The position numbers and the translations under genes were made by a program. From Nissolia schottii (lineage: Eukaryota > Streptophyta > Magnoliopsida > Fabales > Fabaceae): 64,000 bases of DNA. The notes beneath the pieces are model-generated. The model was given only the letters and a program-made list of their open reading frames with translations, did no database searches and was not told where the DNA came from. How positions within the stretch are numbered: position 1 is the first letter of the stretch; each line of letters opens with the position of its first letter. Of this stretch, positions 36,980 through 49,300 are shown piece by piece. Where the stretch lies: NCBI GenBank assembly GCA_003254905.1, contig QANU01064253.1, positions 30,352-94,351 on the forward strand, in the 5' to 3' direction.

Positions 36980-37505
36980 TTTACCGTCGGACATTACCCA
37001 TTGTAATATACCAACGATAATTAGTTTCAAAATATTAATAAAATATTCATAATTATTGTCAATTTTTTTCAACGGTATATTTTGACACATAGTAATATTA
37101 TATTATTATTACCGTTGACTATACCTGATGATAAATTCAAAAAAATATTAATATATTACCGTCGGCTCTTTCTGACGGTAAATCATCAAAAATTATGAAT
37201 AAAATGTCATTAAATTTTCGTCAATTCATTTTGACAGTAACATAATAAAATATTAATATTAGTTTCTTTAGTTTTAGTCGATGGTAACCAGTTCAGTACG
37301 AATCATTCCTGGACCGTCATTTGCGACGGTTTACCCCGACGGTAATTACAATCAAATTGAGATAGCCGACGGTAATATGTTACCATCAAGACTTATACCA
37401 TCGGCTGCTTTTCTGATGGTAAACTGAAGAAAAGTCAAAATTTCGATGCTAATCGAAAAAAATTCTGACAATAAAGTCAATAGTAACTACAATTTTCTTG
37501 TAGTG
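36980..37505 (+). mobile_element. CACTA transposon right end
   Basis: Degenerate copies of TTACCGTCGG / CGACGGTAA recur from 36980 onwards and the block ends CAATTTTCTTGTAGTG at 37505, a CACTA terminus. The transposase remnant lies directly upstream in the expected orientation. Its own left terminus was not found in the window. Confidence 0.8.
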
Positions 37506-39555
37506 CGTGTTAGTAACAATTTTTGGGTCGTTACAGTGACATTAGCCACTCCCCTAAAATAGATATAAGATTAAAGTTGTTTGGGCGTCTCTGCCATGTT
37601 GTTAATTAAAAAAAAAATTGTTCAAGAGGAGAGCAAATAGATATTTTAGTCTAATTAAAAATGTGAACATTCACCCAAATGGGAGAAATAAATATGAGAT
37701 AAAAAAATTGCATTTAAAATTGCAGCGATTAATTACTATAAAATTATATCTTTAAATCCCAAAAAAGGTACAATAGTCCAAAAATTATGACTAAGTAGAA
37801 AGTTAAAAGTTAAAGTTAGTGAACCACTATTTTTTTAACGGAAAAGAAGTATTTTATTCATAAAGTAGTCAAACCACACTCCCAAATTAAAAATAATATG
37901 CATGGTTAATGAAAACATAATTGTGAAAGTGTAAAAATGTACAGTTATTTGCTCAAACGTGGTGTGTGATACTGAACTCGCCAATAGTGAATGGCAAATT
38001 ATAATATTTTATTAATATTTTTTGGTACATAATATTTTATTAAATTAAAAAGAGTGAACTCGCAAACAACGGATGGCGAATTCTAATATTTTATTAATAT
38101 AAAAAAATATTTTTCTTTTAAATTTAAACAAAAAAGGAAATAAAAAAAATCATTAACATTGACACAATAACATCAAGTGAGTATTATAAAATATAATTAA
38201 AAAAACTCAATCATTAATGACTCTTTCTCTCCATTAAATCACTCTTTTTCTCTCTCTCACCCACTCCAATTTATCTTTTAAACATTTGGGTATCAATATA
38301 ATTAAAATAAGTATCAACATAATAAAATAGGTATTAACATATTATAAATGCATTAACGTTTATAAAAAAATGTTAACATTTTGGTACAGTCATAATATGT
38401 TGATAAATTTTTTTATAAATATTTATGCATTCATAATATGTTGATACTTATTTTATGTATGTTAATACCTGCTGTAACAAATGATCTTGACACTAGAGTG
38501 AGAGCAAATGAGAAAGAGACTGACTTCATGGAAAGAGAGTGTGATTTGACAGTTAGAGAGAAATATATCATGTTAATACTTTTATAGTATGTTAATGCAT
38601 GTTTCTATTATGCTGATGCATATATTCATTATGTTACTCGTGTGACAAATGAACTCAACACTATAGCGAGTGAACATGGGAGAAAGAACCTGGCTTGATG
38701 GACAAAAAAAAGTATTATATTAATACCTTTATAATATATTAATATATTTTTTTATTATGTTGACACATATTTTTATTAAGTTAATACTAATTTTATTATT
38801 TTTAACTTTTATTTGAAAAAGTAAGTTGAATGGCAAATTCATGTATTTAATTTTTATTGTTTTTTCCTTTGAATTTGCCACCCATAAACGAAATCTTAAG
38901 TAGAATAACAAAACAACCATAAAAGGAAAAAAAATCACAAAGAAAAATATAAACACTAATAAAGAGAGAACGAAAATGCAAGAACAATTCTAAATAACAA
39001 AAATGAAAAAAAACAATGGGACCACTAAAAAAGAATGACAATAACTTCCCTCTTTAACACACAAAATAGAACAAAAAAAGAGGAGAGAGAACAGAGAAAA
39101 ATAAAGATTAGAATTTTTTACTTAAGTTATCCAACCACTAACCACTGTACGAGAGTAGAGATGTATAACTTTTTCAACAGTATTTAACTATATATAATAT
39201 AAGTACGTCAGTTTTAAACGATAATTAAAATTTTGTTTCTAGTTCTTTATCCCCTTCTCTCCAAACAAAAATCGAATGAACGCATCAATCGTACCATTAG
39301 AAAGAGGAGTTATTTTTTCCCAGCAAGATTACAATAATATAACGTTCTAAAGCTGTAAGAATATATAACATTAAGAATAGGCAGCAGTTTTAAACAATAA
39401 TTTTGTTTCCATTCCTTTTCCCCTTCCCTCCGCTATCACTCTAAACATGAGAGAGAGAATTTTTTGTTTTCAGTTAGATTACAATCAACAGCAAATAAAT
39501 CAAGCGGCTATCTGGTCCAATAGGCATTCTTTTCCTCATTCTTGCTTCAGTCAGA
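37506..39555. other. Intergenic, AT-rich
   Basis: The 3' flank of the GOLD-like gene plus AT-rich DNA with recurring TTAATAC/TATTAACAT words (38290-38800). No coding feature is recognised. Confidence 0.45.
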
Positions 39556-40264
39556 CTACCCTGATTCTGTGACAGGAGGTATGCAATCTACCTTGTACCG
39601 CACTACCTACATACAATTCAGTACATGTTGAGTACACGGGCAATGATCCATCGCTCAAGATAAAAACGACAAATTGCGAATCGAAAAATAACAAGAAATG
39701 AGTGAAGAAAGCATAACCCTACTGTGGTGTCCTTATCATTTGAGATGTCAACGTGGGCAATCACAAAATACATAGAAACAACCAATATGAAAAGCACATC
39801 AATCATGCAAATGCAATAACAACCATTCCATATTTAGTGATGACTGGGCGAGGATCAGTTAAGCATCAAAGGAACACATGCTATGAAGATGGAAGTGTCA
39901 CATCAGATTACGCAAGCCCAACATAGTATTTGTAGAGAGCAACCAGTCCAAGTGCGATATAAGAATTGCAACTTAAGACGTTAGCATACCTTTTTAAAAA
40001 AAGTTGAATATGTGTTGTCCCAGATCAGTTTATAGCTTCCACCCATTAATGTGCAGAAGTTGCCCTAAAGTTATATGGAACAAAATCTAATTAGATGAGT
40101 ACTTACATCTCAAATGCTTAGTAATCCTTTAAGCTACTACAAACATGACAAACTCACCTGGTCAGACTCGAAACGGCGGTAAGGTAACATCAGCTGTGTC
40201 AAAATCAATCAGCCAGCATTAAATCAGCAATGGGAAAGAGAACAAACCACAATAAAAAGAACAG

Positions 40265-40303
<39 letters not shown>

Positions 40304-43300
40304 AACCACCCTGAAAAGTGGTTTGGGCGAAGGCCTAACAGATTTAAGATGAGAATGACAGATTAAGAATGACAATCAAACTTACAGATTTTTCCCCAGA
40401 AGTACTTAAAAACTCCAAACTAAATCCAATATCCTGGCGACAAACAATAGATAGTTCACTACATAGGGAAGTCAGAAAAATATCATGACATCTTCAATTA
40501 AAAGTGTAGCAGCACCGCAGCAATACCGTATTTATCTTGCCTTGTACTACTGAAAAATCCCATGCAATGTATGAGTTCACAGAGTCCACTGAGAGCAAAA
40601 CCTAAGTAAAAAACTTTATCATATAACCTCATAATATAAAATAAAAACAACAGTACAGGTTTTAGTATAACTAACAAATATTGGTGAGTCTCAGATTTGT
40701 TGAACTCAAAATATCCAACTATCCAAGACATAACAGTAAGAGTATATTATGCAAACAAGAACAAGAACAAGAACAAGAACAAGAACAATAATAAATAAGT
40801 TATGTGTTTATGTGCAACAGGAAAAATAAATCACAAACTAAATAAATTAGTAACATGATTCCCCATTCTTGGTAGCTCCACCATTAATAGTAGCAACTTT
40901 CATCATTTTATGATGTTTTGATAAACTTTTTTCATTCAAATATAGTTCATTCAATAAGTTAAGATACATTCACAACATAACGTGTGTATTGCAGCAAGAA
41001 AATATTGACACCATAATCTCATTTCTCAAATAAGGAAATGAAAAGCAATTGTGATGCATAGCAAATCTTTTGATTTCTTCTAACACAGTCAAATATTATC
41101 AAAGTTGACCTCAATGTGTTCGTTGAATTCTTCCATAGTGGTAAACTTGGCATTTGTATGATCACTCTAGTTCCTAAAAAAGATAGGTCAATTAAAGTTA
41201 ACGATACCCAACCTATTAGCTTCTCTAAGTGAAGTCCTCTAGAATACCATCTCAGCGAATTAGTGTGCTTTCTAGGTAGACAAATTCTAGATGTTGCTCT
41301 CATTGCTAATGAGGTAGTATATGATGTTAGAACCCAAAGAAAACAAGGTCTTGCCTTCAATTTAAAATTTGAGAAAGCCTATGATCATGTCAGTGAGGGT
41401 CTTGTGGATAAAGTTGAGAGGGGTTGAAGTCTAAATGGAGAAGTTGGATTTTAGGGTGTTCATTCTCATCCACTTAAGTAGAGATAGTGAATGGTGTACG
41501 TAAATCTTGGTTTAAGGCAAGTGAGGAGTTACACATGGTTGATCCCTCGTCCCGGTTCCTCTTTATCATTGAGGTTGATGTTCTTAGCTGGTAACAGTCC
41601 AGAGCTATTAATAAATGTTTGGTTATCAACTGATGATTGGTTCCGAAAGGGTATTAGTCACCCATCTTCAGTTTACCAAGGACACCATCCTCCTCTCATT
41701 TCTGGACTTACAAGTTACGATTAATTTGGCCAAACGTGGACTGAATGTCGATAGCTAGATTTTGACTGCGCATTTGCTACTTTGTCTGGGTATTAGTCTC
41801 TTCAATGGCCATTCATTCTTATTGGAATCCTTGTGCTTTGGATTTTTGGGATCTAGTGCTGAGCAAGATTTCCATTCGTTTAGATGGTTGAAGGGATGCT
41901 ATTTTCTAAGTGGTGTTTTGCAAATAGCCTCTACAGAGGTGTTTCAGTTAGATATTCAGAGAGACTATTATGCCTTGTTACATAGCTCGCTTTCTTACGA
42001 GGATACCTTACCCTTCTCATTGTGCTCACTAACATTTTTTTTTTTTTTACAGAAAGAGGTGAGAACTACAATATTTTTTCAATGATAATTTTTTCCTAGT
42101 GTTAGTCTTCTGTCTCCTATGATTAATATAAAGTATGAGATGGTCAAATGTAGTTTCATATTTGTTACTTTGTTTGGGTTGTTTAATTTAGTTTCATATT
42201 GTATAGGTCCTTCAAATACAAAATTTTAAGTGCAAACGAATTCAATTAGATAAAGTACAACCAGCTACTTGAGTGATTTTTTCACTTAAACAATGAACTG
42301 GTGTCATTCCCCTATAGTCATACCCATGGTTATTAAACTCTCGAGTTAACTCGTAAACTCGTACTATACAAAACGAGTTAACACTCATGTAAACTCTTTT
42401 TTGGTAAACTTGTACGAGTTTAAGTAAGCTCTCGATTTTACTAGCGATTTTACGAGTTAAAATTTACCTACGAGTTTACGAGTTTACCTCAAGATGTATA
42501 AATTTGATAACATTTTTAGATACTTAGTTGACTTTGTGTGTGTTAGACAATATCTATTAAGTTTACTAAGCCGATTTTATATATTTATCATAATTGTGAT
42601 ATGTTTTATCAAACTATAAAGTAATACATGTACAGAATAAAGTATGACATAACTAAATGTTATGCATTAAGGTATATTTTATAATATTTTTTCATTTATT
42701 TTATTTTAAAGTTAACATTATTCAATGTCAATTATGAATACAAAATTTAATCATGTTTAGTGCCTAATTATATTGCTTATAACATATTTTTTACATATGT
42801 AAACTATTACGAGTTTACGATTCAAGTTTGCTAAGCCTGTACGAGTTTACTTAAACTCTCGAGTTTAATAACCTTGGTCATACCCATCATTTATCAATAT
42901 AATTTTTGGTTCCCAAATGTCAAAAGGATGATCAAGATGCAAAATGAAAATAAGCAGCTGTCAGATTAAAAAACAGACAAATTAATAAATTTCACCAGAC
43001 TGGTAAATGTACCTCGTAAGTTTTCCCAGCTGGAATAGTTATCTCTTTGTAGTCATCATTTTTGCTGAAATAGACAACCTTGAAAATTGACATGAAAATA
43101 GAGGAAATCATACAAGAAAGCAAGATTTGATATTTACCTTACTTCCAAAGCACCAGCAATCTCCGCGGAGATGAAAAACGGCGAGTTTGCGAAGACCTCC
43201 CTAATAAAAATAACTTGCTGTTTATTCAACAATAACTAAAATTCTAGCAGACTAAGTTTTTCTATCCAAATAAAATCTAGCAGTATAAGTGAGAACAAAA

Positions 43301-46300
43301 ACAGGATTCATTTTGAAAACTGAAAAGTAGTAATTCAAAGCTTTGTTGGGATAGGAAGGTGAATCGAATGGAATGGAATATGATAGAATGGAATGGCATG
43401 GAATGTTATGGAAATTGTTTGGATATCAAAATGTGGAAAGGAGAGAAGTTTCCACTTCAATGTTGGAAAATACAATGGAAGGAGAAGATGTGGTAAGAAT
43501 TTTCAGTTATTTACTCTCATTTCATCTCATCCTGCCCAAACTACAAGGATTTTCGACGCCATAGATTCTTTCCAATAATACTATTCAATTCCAGTCCCCC
43601 CTATTTTTTTCAGTATCCAAACAAGGGTATCTTTTGGATATCAAGATGATAAATGCAGATAACTTTTCACTCCATTGTTTGGAAATGCATTAAAAGAGGA
43701 TGGAATGGTAAGAATAAGAATTTTAAGTAATTTAATCTCATTTCATCTCCTACTGCCCAAATGGAATGGGAAGAAAAACAAGGGTATTCTATAGAATGAA
43801 CAAGATGGGTTCCATCCAATCAATACTGTTCCATCCTATTTTAAAGTGTCCAAACAATAGTGCCTGATAACATTCCATTTTGTTATGCTCCATTCCATCC
43901 TTTTCTGTCAATCGAAACGTACAAGCTTGGGCTCATAGGTAGGTAACATTTCTGAAAGTTGAGAATCAAGTAATGGAAATCACAACATGTGAACTGATAT
44001 GGCTAAGAAGCTGATAGTTTTGAATAATTACTAATCATGAGCAATGAAGCTCATGTTGATAATCAAGCAACTCTACTTATATCGAACACATATTTGATAA
44101 TCAAGCAGCTTTACTTTTAGTCTCAAATCCAATCGTCAATGAAAGGATACAACACTTTGAGATTGACTAACACTTTGGATGGTAAAAACTCAGTCTGCAG
44201 ACATTGCTACTTCCTACTGTGCATAAATTCAAATCGACAGTTTATAGATTTACCTTTTCTTGTGGGGAAAAACCAGTTTATAGATATTTTCACTAAGTTT
44301 TCCACAGTTCAATCGTGTATGAAACACGGTATGCACAAATCATATATGCAGAAGACCGAATATATGGAATGCAGGTTTAGTAAGAGGCGTACAAGTCCAA
44401 ACATAGAAGTGAAAATTAGAGAGAATACTATACCACACATCACAAGGTTCAAGTGTCTTGGCTCCATTATCCAAAGTGATGGAGAGATAGAGAGTGATGT
44501 TAATCATAGGATCCAAGCTAGGTGGATGAAATGGAGGAGTTTCTCAAAAGTTCTATGTAATAGAAAAGTGTCACTCAAGCTTAAGAGAAAATTTTACCTC
44601 ACAGCTATAAGACCAGCAATGTTATATAGGACTGAGTGTTGGGCAGTAAAAATCCAACAGGAGAATAAACTCAATGTTGCGGAAATGAAGATGCTACGTG
44701 GATGAGTGGACACACTAGACAAAATAGGATTTGAAACGATTGCATTAGGGAGAAGGTCGGGGTAGCACCTACATTAGAAAAGATGGTAGAATCCTGTCTT
44801 AGGTGGTTTAGACATATGAGGAGAAGACAAGTGGAAGCCCCAGTAAGGAGAGTAGATCAAATGGCGGGTAACTCATTAGCTAGAAATAGGGGGAGACAAG
44901 CTTAGTTGTTGTTGTGTGTGTGTGTGTATAGATAAAAGAATAATCATATTAAGATGAAGAAAGGACACACACATCATATAAATCATTGAGCAAGTTTGGA
45001 TGAAATTCAACTATCCTTCAAAAAAATTATTAAAAGGGTACAAAATCATCAAAAAAAACTATGGGTTACATTTACTGGTCTCCTTGTGTCGAAAGATTTT
45101 TATTTTCAACTACAGAACACTAATACTGAGAAAAAAAAGCAAAAGCCATGATAAATGCATGCTCAACACAAAAATCTGATACCTTTCTACATAATGTTAA
45201 CTTATATGCAANTGGATGGGAAAAACTCAGTCTGCAGACATTGCTACTTCCTACTGTTCATAAATTCAAATCGACAGTTTATAGATTTACCCTTTTTTGT
45301 GGGGAAAAACCAGTTTATAGATATTTTCACTAAGTTTTCCACAGTTCAATCGGTGTATGTAACACGGTATGCACAAATCATATATGCAGAAGACCGAATA
45401 TATGAAATGCAGGTTTAGTAAGAGGCGTACAAGTCCAAACATAGAGGTGAAAATTAGAGACAATTCTATACCACACATCACAAGGTTCAAGTGTCTTGAC
45501 TCCATTATCCAAAGTGATGGAGAGATAGAGAGTGATGTTAATCATAGGATCCAAGCTAGGTGAATGAAATGAATGAATTTCTCGAAAGTTCCATGTAATA
45601 GAAAAGTGTCACTCAAGCTTAAGGGAAAATTTTACCTCACAACTATAAGACCAGCAATGGTACATGGGATTGAGTGTTGGGCAGTAAAAAGCCAACAGGA
45701 GAATAAACTCAATGTTGCAGAAATGAAGATGCTACGTGGATGAGTGGACACACTAGACAAAATAGGATTTGGAACGATTGCATTAGGGAGAAGGTCGGGT
45801 AGCACCTACAGTAGGAAAGATGGTAGAATCTTGTCTTAGGTGGTTTAGACATGTGAGGAAAAGACAAGTAGAAGCCCCAGTAAGGAGAGTAGATCAAATG
45901 GCAAGTAACTCATCAGCTAGAAGTAAGGGGAGACAGGCTTAGTTGTTGTTGTTGTGTGTGTGTATATAGATAAAAGAATAATCATATTGAGACGAAGAAA
46001 GGACACACACATCATATAAATCATTGAGCAAGTTTGGATGAAATTCAACTATCCTTTGAAAGAATGATTAAAAGGGTACAAAATCATCAAAAAAAAAAAA
46101 ACTATGGGTTACATTTACTGGTCTCCTTGTGTCAAAAGATTTTTTTTTCAACTATAGAACACTAATACTGAGAAAAAAAAGTAAAAGCCATGATAAATGC
46201 ATGCTCAACACAAAAATCTGATAAATTTCTACATAATGTTAACTTATATGCGACAACCAACAATCAATCCTAATCTCACTAGGTGGGGTTGGAGATGTGA

Positions 46301-49300
46301 TACAAAATACTAACCTAATAGTCCAATTTTTACTAATATTAGGCCAAGTGCTAGAGTGCTACTGTGGTACTAGCTGTACAAGCCAAGCCTAGTAATAAAG
46401 CAAGACTCCCTATGATGACTCACATGAGATTGACTTTCTTATGTGAGAAGTGACTTTAGATCAAGCGAGTGGCTGAGACTAGAACATAATAACTAAAAAC
46501 TAATATACTCCCCAAGTCACGTGATCAGCCTCTCCTAATATCCTTCACTGTGAATCTTTCATACCCTTTGCTTTTTCTCCACTTTGCCCCACCTCCATTT
46601 CTTTCAATCCGATTCATCGCCTCTTTACCAAAAAATTCAATTGGTTGCAGATAACTAACTCATTTGGTGGAAAGCCAATGCCCCAAATATGAAAGCCTCA
46701 GGATCAACATAAACCTAAACCCATCATTGAGAAGCTTTACACATTATTTTGCAATGGCAGCTTCAAACTCTAAGTCTCTAATAGCTCCTTCTGATTATAA
46801 CTTGTAATTTTTGGTGAAATCCAAGAAAGTAAAAAAGGCCTTACACCTATTAAACAATTCCCATTAAACCAAGCTTCATCAGAAAATTCAGAAAAGGCTA
46901 AACTAGTATTATGGAATGTCTCATGTAATAGAGATTTATGCACATTCTAGTTCAAAAGAGAGCTTATTAAAAGGAAAATCAATCCAAGGAAAACCCAAGC
47001 ATCCTCCACTTCCATTCTTCTCAACCCATGAAAAAAACCCAATTATTATATTTCTAACATTGTTTTGATAGATGTCAGTGGCAACAACCCAGTCTAGAGC
47101 TGATGGTGACGAGCGTGGATTGATGGCAACAGGAACGCCCTATAGCTGATGGCGACAGTGGTGACACAACCAGCCTCGACTGCAACGTATGTGTTGCATA
47201 AGGAGAGGCAGAGCAAAGAGAATCTTGGTCATGATGGGCTTGGGTGAGATGGTTGATGATGTACAGAGAAAGGCAGGGGGCAGTTGCTAAAAGAGGTTGG
47301 GGACGAGGGAATACTCAAGAAGGTCAGGGCGGTGGCACAGTGTTCTGCGGTCAGCAGCAGAATCAGTAGAGCTTGGGAGGTGGAAGAGTTCAGCAGCGGA
47401 ATCAGTAGAGCTTGGGGAGGAGGAAGAGTTTTTGAGTGGTACCTTTCACGATGGAACAAGGCAGGAGAGGGTTAAAGAACAGAGGAAAGAGGATGGGAAA
47501 TTGGGATGAACTATTGAGAAAGACTGAGAGGCACATGACTGTTTTAATTTTGGCAGCGTAATCTTAGTCACTCACTTGATCTAAATGCTGAGATTCTCCT
47601 TCTCACTTCTCACATAAGAAAGTCATTTTCATGTGAGTCATCTCCTATGTATAATCCAAAATTATACATATGCTGAACACATCTAATCAGCAGTATTGTG
47701 GAAAGCCACTGTCTCGAGATACCAAGCTATAAAATAATTTCCAAAAACTCAGAATTAAAACTAACTTTTGTAATAATCGAACCAGAACTAAGGATCATTA
47801 ATTTAACATGATGGTTAACAATTCAGAACAGATAATTAAAGGATGAGCAACATGAACACAAGCATTACAATACCTAATAAATTTGATGAACCTTTCTAAC
47901 TCCATGGCATAGACTTCAACAGCTTGTTCCAATACAGCCATGTGCTCCCTTTTTCTATCCAAAAAAAAAATCCACAGAGAAAGCAGAAGATAGAGGATTA
48001 CTATTGTGCACCACATTGTAAAATAATTACAAGAATACCACACCTTCAATTTAATCAAAATAACAAAGGCCCTCAATCTATCTAAATACTAGCAAGATTC
48101 CCTCCACATTGTGTAGGCAGACACCAAATAGAAGCAACATGTATAGTTCTGTAGCATGATAAAACAATCTTTGAACTCAGAGTTCTATGACATCACAGAT
48201 TCCAACCACTAAGTAAAAGAAATAAGCAATATCTCCACCAGACTCAACCCACCCTCTTATCGATTATGTGATAATACAGTCCATAAAATCTTCTGACCAT
48301 AGCACATGTCCTAATATTGACAAGACACATTCGATCAATGAACAAGTTGATTATATTTGTTAGATTGAACAAGTTGATTATATTAATTAATATTTTAGCT
48401 AAAAAAATATTACTTGCTAATTGCAACAAATCCAATCCAGACAAAAGAATAATAGCCAATGCCAGTAATTAGGGATCGCCATGAAGTTTGAAGCTGAAGC
48501 ATATAACGAATGGCATATGTAAATTATAAAATAGCTGAAAAGTTACATTTTTAGTAACCAATTGATTTATTATCCAAGTTACTCGTTGTTAAGTAAAACA
48601 CACCTTAATAAAATGGCAACATCACAAATCTTATGGAATAGTTTCGATTGGACTGTGTTAGTAGTATTTAGTATAAAAGTATTTTAGTCAATCCATATAT
48701 ACCCCAGTGACCCTTGTGTATTAGCATACATTGCCTAACTGAACTGAGTCATGGCTTCATTAGTTCTTTCTCTCACACATCTCTGTCATAGCATACAAAC
48801 GCATCCGACTCCTTTCATCTTCTCCATTCACCTTATGTCCTAACATGAAACCTGGAGTGTTGCAGGACTCCTTGACGTTGTGACTCCTTGACATTTGACA
48901 CAGTACCAGCACCTTTTATTTCCCATGAAAAACTTGTTTACATTTAACCCTTTGAAGGCAGACGAAAAAAAAAAATTGGGACTTCACATAATTTCTAGTG
49001 TTCAATATTCATAGAACAAGAGTGGTGTAAAAAAAAGGCCATAAAACTCAAAAACAAACGAACATAGGTGTCAGGTATCTCACAAATTCCTGGCCTCATA
49101 TCGCGTCCATGATAATGAAAGGAAGAGCCGAATAGTAAGAATCATCACGGTGAGGCTATACAATGGTGGTCCATAGCGATGACGCTGCTCCTCCATGGGC
49201 CTACCAGGACATAAGAGTTCACATGTGATTGTTATTCAGATGTTATTTTCACATGCAAATATCAAGGATGAAAGTTTGAACAACAATGAAAAACAGTAGT

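Noticed and set aside
39690..39985. Possible alternative last exon of the GOLD-like gene by reading through the donor at 39989
   Set aside because: The read-through frame stops at once, while the exon 39556-39606 joins in phase and gives the expected VRYKVDCIPPV ending.
44139..44705. A 188-codon frame that might be taken for a host gene
   Set aside because: Its second half is the C-terminus of a plant LINE polyprotein, repeated after the N at 45212, so it is a retroelement fragment.
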